Shown here piece by piece: positions 8,687 to 16,012 of a stretch of DNA of 64,000 nt; positions within the stretch are counted from its first letter, which is position 1; each line of letters starts with the position of its first letter. The notes beneath the pieces were generated by a model. The model was not told the origin of the DNA and made no database searches. It saw only the letters and a program-made list of their open reading frames with translations. A program made the translations under genes and the position numbers. This stretch comes from Candidatus Falkowbacteria bacterium CG10_big_fil_rev_8_21_14_0_10_37_14 (GTDB taxonomy: Bacteria > Patescibacteriota > Patescibacteriia > Patescibacteriales > Patescibacteriaceae), in NCBI GenBank assembly GCA_002778705.1, contig PFAM01000023.1, positions 33,188-97,187 of the forward strand, written 5' to 3'.

Positions 8687-9082
8687 ATGAATACTTACAA
8701 TTGGTATTCGCAGTTAATTAAACCATCGTGGGCACCACCAGCTTGGCTGTTTGGCCCGGCTTGGAGTTTCTTGTATCTTTTAATTATTATTTCTTTCAGC
8801 CAAGTCTTTGTTTTATTAGCACAAAAGCGTATTACCTGGATAGTTGCCTTGCCTTTTATATTCAACATTTTTTTTAATCTGGCCTTCACGCCTTTACAGT
8901 TTGGATTAAAAAATAATTTATTAGCTGCTATTGATATTTCTTTAATTTTAATAACGCTTATCTGGGCCATGATAGTTATCTGGCCTCACGTTCGCTGGAT
9001 TACTTATCTCCAAGTTCCTTATTTACTTTGGGTGTCATTTGCCACTGCTTTACAATTTACCGTTACCTTTCTTAATAAATAA
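8687..9082 (+). CDS. tspO: TspO/MBR family tryptophan-rich sensory protein
   Basis: A 131-residue protein with five predicted helices and many Trp residues. The N-terminus WYSQLIKPSWAPPAWLFGP followed by W-x-FLYLL is the TspO/MBR signature. Homologues bind porphyrins and other ligands and affect tetrapyrrole or stress signalling. It lacks part of the first helix of longer (about 155-residue) members, starting almost at the family motif. It lies 26 bases after a membrane protein gene. A porphyrin role is hard to reconcile with a reduced genome, so the ligand is open. Confidence 0.88.
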   Translation: MNTYNWYSQLIKPSWAPPAWLFGPAWSFLYLLIIISFSQVFVLLAQKRITWIVALPFIFNIFFNLAFTPLQFGLKNNLLAAIDISLILITLIWAMIVIWPHVRWITYLQVPYLLWVSFATALQFTVTFLNK

Positions 9083-9156
9083 ACAACCATCTTTAATTAA
9101 AATTTATAAAGTACAAGTAATGTTTTAGGCTAATATTAAACATTTAATTAATAATA

Positions 9157-9185
9157 TTTTAATACTTTAGTTTATGTGCTATAAT
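9157..9185 (+). promoter_or_regulatory. extended -10 promoter for the 9239 secreted protein
   Basis: TGCTATAAT (TATAAT at 9180-9185) with only a poor -35 at the right distance. The same TATGTGCTATAAT string recurs before the 12233 gene. Confidence 0.6.
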
Positions 9186-9202
9186 AAACATATAATAATT
9201 AA

Positions 9203-9229
9203 GGAGACGACATTTTAATAAAAGTCTCC
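9203..9229 (+). promoter_or_regulatory. leader hairpin (GGAGAC/GTCTCC)
   Basis: GGAGAC (9203-9208) can pair with GTCTCC (9224-9229), which would hide an AAGGAG at 9201-9206. That Shine-Dalgarno-like site is 33 bases from the ATG at 9239 but 5 bases from an in-frame ATT at 9212, so a non-canonical longer start is conceivable. Confidence 0.4.
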
Positions 9230-9238
9230 AAAACATTT

Positions 9239-10036
9239 ATGAAAAAAACGTTAATTGCTATTTTAATGGCCATGCTGGTTTTACCAGCCATTGCTCTAAC
9301 GGCTAGAGCTGAAGATGATAGTAACAATATGATGCCGACCCTTTACACTCAAGAAATAACTTCAGAATCAACGCTTATTTCTGAGCCAGAAGAAGAAAAA
9401 ATTCCTAATCCGGGAGAGATTAAAAATTTTACAAGAATTAAAAAAGTTGGCAACGCTCTTTACGGTATTCGTCGTGTTAATAGTATGATAAATAATAGTC
9501 GAGAACAAAGATTGGACAATAATTCTAGGCAAGGTTCTCTATTAACAGACAAGCAACGAGAAGTAAATCATGATAACCTGGTCAATAATGCCACTGAAGA
9601 AAAGATTTTAAGTTTAGAGGATGTTCGATATTTTACCAAGATTCGTAAAATCGGCACATCTCTTTATGGAATCAGAATGAATATCCAAGGTGCTACTGTT
9701 ATCTCAGCTGATGCTATTGCCTGCGTCAAAACAGCTATGATTAAAAAAGATAGAGCAGTGTTAGATGCTTTTGATGCTTATATCAGTACAACTCTAGATT
9801 CCATGGCCACCAGAAGTTCTGCCCAGTTAGACGCCTTAGATATCACGGTTAACGCTGACAGGGCAAAAGCTATGAATGCTGCTATTATTGCTAATAAGAA
9901 AGCCAAGGAAGAAGCTAGTCGTTTACGAAACCAAAGTGTTAAAACTGCTAACGATACTTACAAAACGGATTTGAAATCTTGTCGAGTTAATATCGGTGAT
10001 GATTTAGATACCTCTGTTGTCGATTCTAGTCTATAA
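9239..10036 (+). CDS. secreted CPR-type protein with an internal duplication
   Basis: A 265-residue protein with a signal peptide (cleavage probably after ALTARA, residue 24). Two related 25-30 residue blocks follow, with the pattern F-T-[KR]-I-[KR]-K-[IV]-G-x-[AS]-LYGIR, at about 60-80 and 132-152. The last 110 residues are a helical, Ala- and charge-rich domain starting with a conserved Cys (ACVKTA) and ending with another (LKSCR). I associate this domain with abundant secreted proteins of Patescibacteria that have no assigned function. A strong terminator follows, so it is a single-gene transcript. Confidence 0.75.
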   Translation: MKKTLIAILMAMLVLPAIALTARAEDDSNNMMPTLYTQEITSESTLISEPEEEKIPNPGEIKNFTRIKKVGNALYGIRRVNSMINNSREQRLDNNSRQGSLLTDKQREVNHDNLVNNATEEKILSLEDVRYFTKIRKIGTSLYGIRMNIQGATVISADAIACVKTAMIKKDRAVLDAFDAYISTTLDSMATRSSAQLDALDITVNADRAKAMNAAIIANKKAKEEASRLRNQSVKTANDTYKTDLKSCRVNIGDDLDTSVVDSSL

Positions 10037-10070
10037 CAGCCAGTTATAAAACAAGGTTTAAAAACATCGT

Positions 10071-10105
10071 CCGTATGTAGTTTGGGCGATGTTTTTAAGT
10101 TTAAT
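10071..10105 (+). terminator. intrinsic terminator
   Basis: A 12-bp stem (10071-10082 with 10094-10105, one G-U pair) has an 11-base loop; its distal arm ends in the T run GTTTTT. Confidence 0.85.
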
Positions 10106-10238
10106 TAATAGGGGTTTATGAAAATAGCTTGATAATATAGGAATATTACCCTATGCTTTAGATAGAGATATTAATAACTTGTTCTAAGTTCTTTAAAAAT
10201 GACTAGTTAAAATATTATAAACAAATTAGAGGTAGGTC

Positions 10239-11690
10239 ATGAAGCACCCAGGTTTTAGAATTAAAATAAAAGATCTTAAAGATCTTTACTATGATTTTTT
10301 ATCAGAAGGTGATACTGATGAATATGTCTTAGGATCTTTGCTACTAAAAAATCGTCCTTTTGATTGTATGGAAGTCTTAGGCAATAAAACAAAGAATTAT
10401 TTCTCTATAGCCTTTTCATTAGAAGCTACTAGAAAAGATTATAACTATTGGTTTTTTGAAGAATTGCAAATCCCTATAAAGTTTTTAGCAGCTTCTGGTG
10501 AATACAAGCTTCAGGCCGGTCAAACTAAAGATCTGATTATCGTTTTAGATGAAAATGATGCAGCTGAAATGTGTATAGAAAATTATTATGGTACTATTTT
10601 TATTAGCTTTGGTTTTGAAAAAACGCCAGCTAAAAAAATAATAAACATTAATAATTTTCAGAGCCAATTGTTAAAAATAAGTAATCTGGTCCAACAAGTG
10701 GTTGTTGGTATCTGCAGAGCACAAAACATTAGAGTGCCTAAAGAAACTTTAATGCTAGTTTCTCAATCAGAAGCTATTAGTGCTTATGATAAAAATTCTA
10801 CTGACCAGCAGCCTAGTAGTGCGACGCAAATTAAAAAAAAGACCAGCGTTATTTTGCCAATCGAGAAACCAAAACACGGTTTTGATTTTATCGGTGGCCA
10901 AGCTAAAGCCAAGAGTGAGCTTCAGGCCATCGCAGAGTCAATGAAACACCCAAGCGTTTATCAAGATTGGGGGACCAGACCAATAAAGGGTATTCTTTTA
11001 GAGGGGCCGAGTGGCACAGGTAAAACTATTTTAGCTGGCGCTTTAGCTAATGCTGTGGAGGCTAATTTTTACAACATTAAAACCAGTGAAATTTTTACCA
11101 TGTGGTACGGAGAGTCTGCTAATAATATTCAAAAAATCTTTGATGCCGCCAAAGAGGCTATAAAAAGCTCAGGTAAACCATCAATTTTATTTTTTGATGA
11201 AGTGGACGCTTTAACTGGTAGTCGTGACCATATGCACGAAGAAAGTCAGAGGGTAATTAATGTTATTTTAACCAATCTTGATGGCTTAGAACCTAGTGTT
11301 GGTTTAACAGTGGTAACAGCTACTAATAGACTTGACGCTATAGATTCAACGTTTTTACGCCCTGGACGTATTGACAGAATAGTTCAAGTTCCCTTGCCTG
11401 ATGCACAGGGGAGGCGAGATATTTTTTCTATACACATTAATGCTTGTGAAGCGACAGCTCAGCGCACCTTGTTTGATGTAGCTTCTTTTGACTGGCCGTT
11501 GATAAGTGAAAAAACCGAAGATATAAGTGGTGCTGAAATTGCTGAAATTGTTAGGCGAGTATTAGAAGCTAAAGCCAGAGAAGAGATTTATACAGGTTCT
11601 AGGCCGAAACTAGCAGACAATTGTGATTTACTTCAACAGATTAAATTTTATGAAAAACGATCCAATGGTAAAACTATTGGCTTTGTGTAA
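10239..11690 (+). CDS. AAA family ATPase with an uncharacterised N-terminal domain
   Basis: A 483-residue protein. Residues 1-150 form a domain I do not recognise; about 150-215 is a linker; the AAA module runs from about 222. It has Walker A GPSGTGKT (256-263), Walker B ILFFDEVDAL, sensor-1 TATNR, and arginine-finger motif RPGRID. It is close to the Cdc48/FtsH/katanin class of AAA domains but has no protease domain and no transmembrane helix, so it is probably a cytoplasmic unfoldase or remodelling factor. A Shine-Dalgarno-like AGAGGTAGG lies just upstream of the ATG. Single gene ended by a bidirectional terminator. Confidence 0.85.
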   Translation: MKHPGFRIKIKDLKDLYYDFLSEGDTDEYVLGSLLLKNRPFDCMEVLGNKTKNYFSIAFSLEATRKDYNYWFFEELQIPIKFLAASGEYKLQAGQTKDLIIVLDENDAAEMCIENYYGTIFISFGFEKTPAKKIININNFQSQLLKISNLVQQVVVGICRAQNIRVPKETLMLVSQSEAISAYDKNSTDQQPSSATQIKKKTSVILPIEKPKHGFDFIGGQAKAKSELQAIAESMKHPSVYQDWGTRPIKGILLEGPSGTGKTILAGALANAVEANFYNIKTSEIFTMWYGESANNIQKIFDAAKEAIKSSGKPSILFFDEVDALTGSRDHMHEESQRVINVILTNLDGLEPSVGLTVVTATNRLDAIDSTFLRPGRIDRIVQVPLPDAQGRRDIFSIHINACEATAQRTLFDVASFDWPLISEKTEDISGAEIAEIVRRVLEAKAREEIYTGSRPKLADNCDLLQQIKFYEKRSNGKTIGFV

Positions 11691-11708
11691 ATAACTAAGA
11701 TGTACACA

Positions 11709-11739
11709 AAAAAAGACGGATAAAATATCCGTCTTTTTT
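11709..11739. terminator. bidirectional intrinsic terminator
   Basis: A 14-bp perfect stem (11709-11722/11726-11739) with A run and T run on the outer sides serves the AAA ATPase gene (+) and the cold-shock gene (-), which converge here. Confidence 0.92.
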
Positions 11740-11750
11740 AATGAAAGAAT

Positions 11751-11948
11751 TTAGGCCTTCTGGACATTGACAGCGTTAGGACCTTTAGGGGACTGCTCGC
11801 TTTCAAAAGTCACATTGTCACCTTCTTGGATTTCGTCAAAAGTGACGCCAACCAAAGAGTTGCTGTGGAAGAATAAATCTTTGTCTTGACCTTCAGGGGT
11901 GATGAAACCAAAACCCTTGTCAGTCTTCTTTTTGATTACTCCGTTCAT
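11751..11948 (-). CDS. cold-shock domain protein (CspA family)
   Basis: A 65-residue single cold-shock domain. RNP1 (KGFGFI) and RNP2 (LFFHSN) are intact, as are the [11 protein letters not shown] start and a C-terminal strand with GPNAVNV. It binds single-stranded RNA or DNA and prevents RNA secondary structure, often after cold shock. The 80-base leader from a consensus promoter is typical of cold-regulated csp mRNAs. No Shine-Dalgarno site is seen. Confidence 0.97.
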   Translation of the reverse strand: MNGVIKKKTDKGFGFITPEGQDKDLFFHSNSLVGVTFDEIQEGDNVTFESEQSPKGPNAVNVQKA

Positions 11949-12034
11949 ACGAATAGAATGAGTTTGTAAAAGTGTAAGTTTAAAAAATTTTTGTGAAACT
12001 CGACGATTTTTCTAAAATAATTTACTACGATTCC

Positions 12035-12063
12035 AGTGTAGCATATAATTTGAGAATTGTCAA
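12035..12063 (-). promoter_or_regulatory. promoter of the cold-shock gene
   Basis: On the minus strand: TTGACA (12058-12063), 17-base spacer, TACACT (12035-12040) preceded by TGC (extended -10). Leader about 80 bases. Confidence 0.9.
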
Positions 12064-12149
12064 TGTGGTTATATTTTACACAAAAATATGTTAAACCTGC
12101 TCTAAAAAATTATCTATTTTTTAAGGTTTATCTTTCATATCAAGATATT

Positions 12150-12178
12150 GTGTGTTTTTTTCTTTTATGTGCTATAAT
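12150..12178 (+). promoter_or_regulatory. extended -10 promoter of the dehydrogenase gene
   Basis: TGCTATAAT with TATAAT at 12173-12178; the -35 (TTGTGT, 12148-12153) is at a loose 19-base spacing. It is divergent from the cold-shock promoter about 90 bases away. Confidence 0.65.
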
Positions 12179-12232
12179 GAACTAATAAAAATTTTACAAA
12201 CTCCGATACGCATCGAGTGATAAATATTATTT

Positions 12233-13231
12233 ATGAAAATAGCAATTTTTGACACCAAGCCATGGGAAAAAAAGATGATGATTAAAGAACTTAAAAAACA
12301 TAGTCTTTCTTTTTTCGACACACCGTTGCATGAAACGCCTCTTAAAGACTTTGTCGATGCGGAAGTCATTTCCATGTTCGTTTCTTCTAAGGTTCCAAGC
12401 GAAATTATCAACAAGCTTCCCAAGTTAAAATTAATTGCTACTCGTTCCACTGGCTTTGATCACATCGACTTAAAAACCGCTACCAAGCGTAAGGTGGCGG
12501 TGGTTGCGGTTCCTTCTTATGGTGAAAACACTGTAGCTGAACACGCCTTTGCTCTTATCTTATCATTATCCCGTAATATTCATAAATCATATCTTAGAAC
12601 CATCCGTGAAGACTATACCATCGAGGGTCTAAAGGGCTTTGATTTACAAAATAAAACTTTGGGCGTTATTGGTGCTGGTAAAATTGGTATGCACGCTATT
12701 CGTATCGCGCGTGGTTTCGGAATGGATGTTTTAGCTTGTGATGCTTGTCACAATGATTTTCTAGCGGAAACTCTTAATTTTAATTATGTGGAGCTTGAAG
12801 AATTACTTAATAAATCCGATGTCATTACTATTCATGTTCCAGCCATACCAGAAACCTATCACCTCATTAACCGGAAAAACATTAAACAAATAAAAAAAGG
12901 CGCTATTTTAGTTAATACTGCTCGTGGTTCGATTATAGAAACTGAAGCTCTAATTGAGGCTTTAGATAAAAAAATCTTAGCTGGTGTTGGTTTAGATGTT
13001 TTAGAGGAGGAAGATTTGATTATGGAAGAGAAACATTTAATTTGGCGCAAAACTAATGATGAAAAAATGGCCTCGCTAATTAAAAACCACATTTTGTTAT
13101 CTAAAGACACTGTAGTTTTTACTCCTCATATTGGTTTTTACAGTCAAGAAGCTTGTGACCGTATCACTAAAACTACCATTGAAAATATTAATAATTTTAC
13201 TGTGGGTAATTTAAAAAACTTAGTAAAATAA
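12233..13231 (+). CDS. D-2-hydroxyacid dehydrogenase (D-lactate dehydrogenase type)
   Basis: A 332-residue NAD-dependent dehydrogenase of the D-isomer-specific family. The Rossmann motif GVIGAGKIGMHA lies near residues 145-156. The NTARGSIIETEAL signature (substrate Arg region) and GVGLDVLEEE (catalytic Glu region) are present, and PHIGFYSQEA supplies the catalytic His near 299. The length and the insert before the last helix fit fermentative D-lactate dehydrogenase, which would regenerate NAD+ from pyruvate; other 2-oxoacids are possible. Single gene. Confidence 0.88.
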   Translation: MKIAIFDTKPWEKKMMIKELKKHSLSFFDTPLHETPLKDFVDAEVISMFVSSKVPSEIINKLPKLKLIATRSTGFDHIDLKTATKRKVAVVAVPSYGENTVAEHAFALILSLSRNIHKSYLRTIREDYTIEGLKGFDLQNKTLGVIGAGKIGMHAIRIARGFGMDVLACDACHNDFLAETLNFNYVELEELLNKSDVITIHVPAIPETYHLINRKNIKQIKKGAILVNTARGSIIETEALIEALDKKILAGVGLDVLEEEDLIMEEKHLIWRKTNDEKMASLIKNHILLSKDTVVFTPHIGFYSQEACDRITKTTIENINNFTVGNLKNLVK

Positions 13232-13503
13232 ATCATTATTCAGCTAGCTGTACTTATAAAGGTGATAGTGCTTTTTGTTCATGGCTTAGTAAAAATTGCG
13301 GTTTAGTTGCGGCTAATGATATAAGTGCTAAGCGTCAAGGAGTCTGCCCTAAAGGTTAGTACATACCTAGGTATTCAGAATTCTTTGACTTATTATCAAT
13401 GGTCATTGGCATTACTTTGAAAGCAACTACTTTAGAAGATGATTTTGCTAGCACTTCTAGTTTCAAGTTTCTATTAGGCGGCTATGATGAATTAGTAAAG
13501 TAA
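13210..13503 (+). pseudogene. possible gene remnant with one in-frame TAG
   Basis: Frame +1 is open from 13210 to a TAA at 13501-13503 except for a single TAG at 13357-13359. Both halves look protein-like: an upstream Cys-containing part (CTYKGDSAFCSWLSKNCG) and a downstream part ending LLGGYDELVK. There is no convincing start codon or promoter. The best reading is a decayed gene, possibly horizontally acquired. Otherwise the 13232-13574 gap contains only the terminator at its end. Confidence 0.3.
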
Positions 13504-13532
13504 TAACACCCAACATTCTCAATCTATTAAAT

Positions 13533-13559
13533 AAGCCGTGATTATTGTAATCACGGCTT
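13533..13559. terminator. intrinsic terminator between converging units
   Basis: A 12-bp perfect stem (13533-13544/13548-13559) with a 3-base loop is followed on the plus strand by GGTTATTTTT. It probably also ends the minus-strand HEAT-like gene. Confidence 0.75.
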
Positions 13560-13574
13560 GGTTATTTTTAGGCT

Positions 13575-14504
13575 TTATTCAGGTTTATCTATAACAGTAT
13601 CACCAGATAAAATATAGCTAGCTATTTCAGACAGTTCTCGATAATTTAGATCTTTTATTTTAGATGTTTTTCTTAGAACTTTTTTAATAAGCGGATTATC
13701 TCTGCCTACCATAGATTTTATGGCTGCTAATTTGGTGTACCAACAGTCGTCTTTAGTAAGACTTATTAAAGCTTCGTCAATTTTTTCGCTGACACGACCT
13801 CTCATAGCTTTGGCTGCAGCCCAACGGATACTTTCTAAATACTCAGTATTATTGCTTAGGAAACTGGTATTATTATTACCGAATTCACCTTCATTTTTAG
13901 AGGCCGCAATCAGCACCTCATCTATCGTCTGGCCTGGTCTGGTGCCCAGAGCTTTAAAGGCTTCTTGATGACGATTCCAACGCTTATCCATAGCACACTT
14001 GATTAAAGTTTGATCAACCTCTGCTCCTGGACGCTTCGTTAGGGCCTCAATAGCTGGTGCTAAAATAAAAATTTGCTCACTCCAAACACTATCCATTAAG
14101 AATCCTGTAATCATTTGGCCCGGCCTTTCAGCCAAGGTTTTAAAAATAACTTTAAAAATTTCATAGTCTGGCAACGCTTGATTGTTAATAACGAATTCCA
14201 TTAAAAACAAATCTATTATTTTGCCTGGTCTAGAGCCGAGTTCTTTGATAATTGAGAGTTGGAGTGGTCCAGAGCTTTCTTTGGCCGCTGCTATTAAGGC
14301 TTGGTCAATTTCTGGACCAGTTCTTGTAAACAGCAATTCTATAGCAACTTCACGATTTGAAATAGCCTTTTTAGTTTTTGATATTATATTTATTAAAATA
14401 TCTGTTGGCAAGTTCTTGAGAAATGCTAATAATTTATCCTTTTTTAGAACATTAGTTTGGTATTTCTTAACCAAAGAGACAAAACTCTTGATATCTATAG
14501 ACAT
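13575..14504 (-). CDS. HEAT-like repeat protein with RPG signature
   Basis: A 309-residue, all-helical protein with no signal peptide. It contains about seven units of 37-45 residues sharing [KST]RPG-x2-ID-x2-LI-x2-A; clear copies begin at TRTGPEID, SRPGKIID, ERPGQMIT, KRPGAEVD and TRPGQTID, and degenerate ones at GRVSEKID and GRDNPLIK. Such solenoids usually bind other proteins or nucleic acid. I recognise no specific family. A good Shine-Dalgarno site (AGGAGC, 8-base spacing) supports this ATG. Confidence 0.75.
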   Translation of the reverse strand: MSIDIKSFVSLVKKYQTNVLKKDKLLAFLKNLPTDILINIISKTKKAISNREVAIELLFTRTGPEIDQALIAAAKESSGPLQLSIIKELGSRPGKIIDLFLMEFVINNQALPDYEIFKVIFKTLAERPGQMITGFLMDSVWSEQIFILAPAIEALTKRPGAEVDQTLIKCAMDKRWNRHQEAFKALGTRPGQTIDEVLIAASKNEGEFGNNNTSFLSNNTEYLESIRWAAAKAMRGRVSEKIDEALISLTKDDCWYTKLAAIKSMVGRDNPLIKKVLRKTSKIKDLNYRELSEIASYILSGDTVIDKPE

Positions 14505-14553
14505 AATAAAGCTCCTGATAAATTGTCAAAATACTATTATAAAATTTATTTAT

Positions 14554-14582
14554 TTGTTACCATATAATAATTAGATTGTCAA
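14554..14582 (-). promoter_or_regulatory. promoter of the HEAT-like gene
   Basis: Minus strand: TTGACA (14577-14582), 17-base spacer, TAACAA (14554-14559). Leader about 43 bases. Confidence 0.6.
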
Positions 14583-14668
14583 ATTAGTTCGTTCACAAGC
14601 ATTTCATTTTTTTTACAGTTATGTTAAGGTTATTTGTAGTTAAGCTGAACTAGCTTTAATAAAATTTT

Positions 14669-15082
14669 ATGTTCAAAGAATTTAAAAAGTTTTTACTCCG
14701 TGGCAACGTTGTTGATCTGTCTGTTGGTGTTGTTGTTGGTGCTGCTTTCGGTTCGGTTGTTAGCGCTTTAGTTTCTGATTTGTTAACACCTTTTATTTCC
14801 GCTATCGCTAGAGTGCCAGATTTTAGTGCTTGGGCGTTTGCTATCAATGGTAGTAAATTTATGTACGGTCATTTTATTAATGCTATTGTTTCTTTTATTT
14901 TAATATCAGGAAGCATCTTTTTCTTTGTAGTGAAACCGATGAATATGCTCATCTCTCGTTCTCGTAAAGAAGCACCTTTAGATCCAACGACTAAAAAATG
15001 CCCAGAGTGTTTAGCTGAAGTCCCAATTGCCGCTAAACGTTGCCAACATTGTACCCAAGTGATTATTAAATCAGAAAAATAG
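14669..15082 (+). CDS. mscL: large-conductance mechanosensitive channel MscL with zinc-ribbon tail
   Basis: A 137-residue protein. The N-terminus (FKEFKKFLLRGNVVDLSVGVVVGAAF) and the two transmembrane helices match MscL, which opens under membrane tension to release solutes on osmotic downshock. The cytoplasmic end replaces the usual amphipathic helix with CPEC and CQHC (about residues 111-130), a zinc-ribbon-like tail that I know from some other MscL proteins. It is 3 bases from the following nuclease gene. Confidence 0.95.
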   Translation: MFKEFKKFLLRGNVVDLSVGVVVGAAFGSVVSALVSDLLTPFISAIARVPDFSAWAFAINGSKFMYGHFINAIVSFILISGSIFFFVVKPMNMLISRSRKEAPLDPTTKKCPECLAEVPIAAKRCQHCTQVIIKSEK

Positions 15083-15085
15083 CCT

Positions 15086-15859
15086 ATGTCTGAATACTAT
15101 AATGCCAAACGCACAAAAAATGTTTTTGACCCAGAATCCAAAGAAGCTTTCAAAATCAGCCGTTCCAAGATTGACCTTTTTTTAAATTGTCCTCGCTGTT
15201 TTTATATTGATCGTCGTTTAGGTGTCGGCTTGCCTCCGGGTTTTCCTTTTAACTTAAACTCCGCCGTAGACGCACTCTTAAAGAAAGAATTTGATATTCA
15301 CAGAGCTCAAAATACGGCCCATCCACTGATGCAGTCTTACGGCTTAGACTTAGTGCCATTTAAACATGAAATGATGGATGAGTGGCGTGAAAATTTTAAA
15401 GGCGTACAGTATCTTCATCAGCCAACTAATTTAATTATTACCGGGGCCGTTGACGATCTTTGGGTGGATCCTAATTCATTAGGTGAAGGGAAATCTCCAC
15501 TAATCTATGTTGTTGATTATAAAGCCACTAGCAAGTCTACAGAAGTTAATTTGGACGCCGATTGGCAGATTGGTTATAAACGCCAGATGGAGATTTACCA
15601 ATGGCTCTTGCGTCAGAACGGTTTTAATGTTTCTGATACTGGTTATTTTGTCTATTGTAATGGTCGCACAGATCTATCCGCCTTTGATGGCAAACTCGAA
15701 TTTGATATCAAAGTTATTCCTTACAAGGGCCATACTAGCTGGGTAGAATCAACCATTGTGTCAATTCACGATTGTTTAATGAATGATCAAATCCCGACCT
15801 CGGGGGCTAACTGTGATTATTGCCATTATGCGCAAGCCAGAGGGGTAGTTGAACAATAA
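15086..15859 (+). CDS. PD-(D/E)XK nuclease family protein with four conserved cysteines
   Basis: A 257-residue protein. ISRSKIDLFLNCPRCFYID opens a RecB/Cas4-like nuclease fold. The metal-binding core is GAVDDLWV followed by VVDYKAT (D-x(n)-D-x-K), with QMEIYQWLL as motif IV-like. Two cysteines near the N-terminus (CPRC) and two near the C-terminus (CDYC) could hold an iron-sulfur cluster, as in AddB/Cas4 relatives. No CRISPR array or cas genes are nearby. The next gene is a PIF1-type helicase, which suggests DNA repair or recombination. Confidence 0.8.
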   Translation: MSEYYNAKRTKNVFDPESKEAFKISRSKIDLFLNCPRCFYIDRRLGVGLPPGFPFNLNSAVDALLKKEFDIHRAQNTAHPLMQSYGLDLVPFKHEMMDEWRENFKGVQYLHQPTNLIITGAVDDLWVDPNSLGEGKSPLIYVVDYKATSKSTEVNLDADWQIGYKRQMEIYQWLLRQNGFNVSDTGYFVYCNGRTDLSAFDGKLEFDIKVIPYKGHTSWVESTIVSIHDCLMNDQIPTSGANCDYCHYAQARGVVEQ

Positions 15860-15957
15860 ATTACCAAAAGATTGTACTCTGCTATTAGATGACCTCCGAT
15901 CAACGGTGTGGGGCGAGCTTAAAACCGAAGCCATTAAGTTTAGTCAACCTTATTGTT

Positions 15958-15986
15958 TTGACTTTCGTATTTTGTTCTTGTATAAT
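15958..15986 (+). promoter_or_regulatory. promoter of the PIF1 helicase gene
   Basis: TTGACT (15958-15963), 17-base spacer, TATAAT (15981-15986); leader about 20 bases. Confidence 0.85.
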
Positions 15987-16012
15987 ATTAACATTAATTT
16001 TAAATAAATAGC

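Noticed and set aside
15086-15859. Cas4 of a CRISPR system
   Set aside because: No CRISPR array or other cas genes within the window; the domain also matches general PD-(D/E)XK nucleases of CPR genomes.
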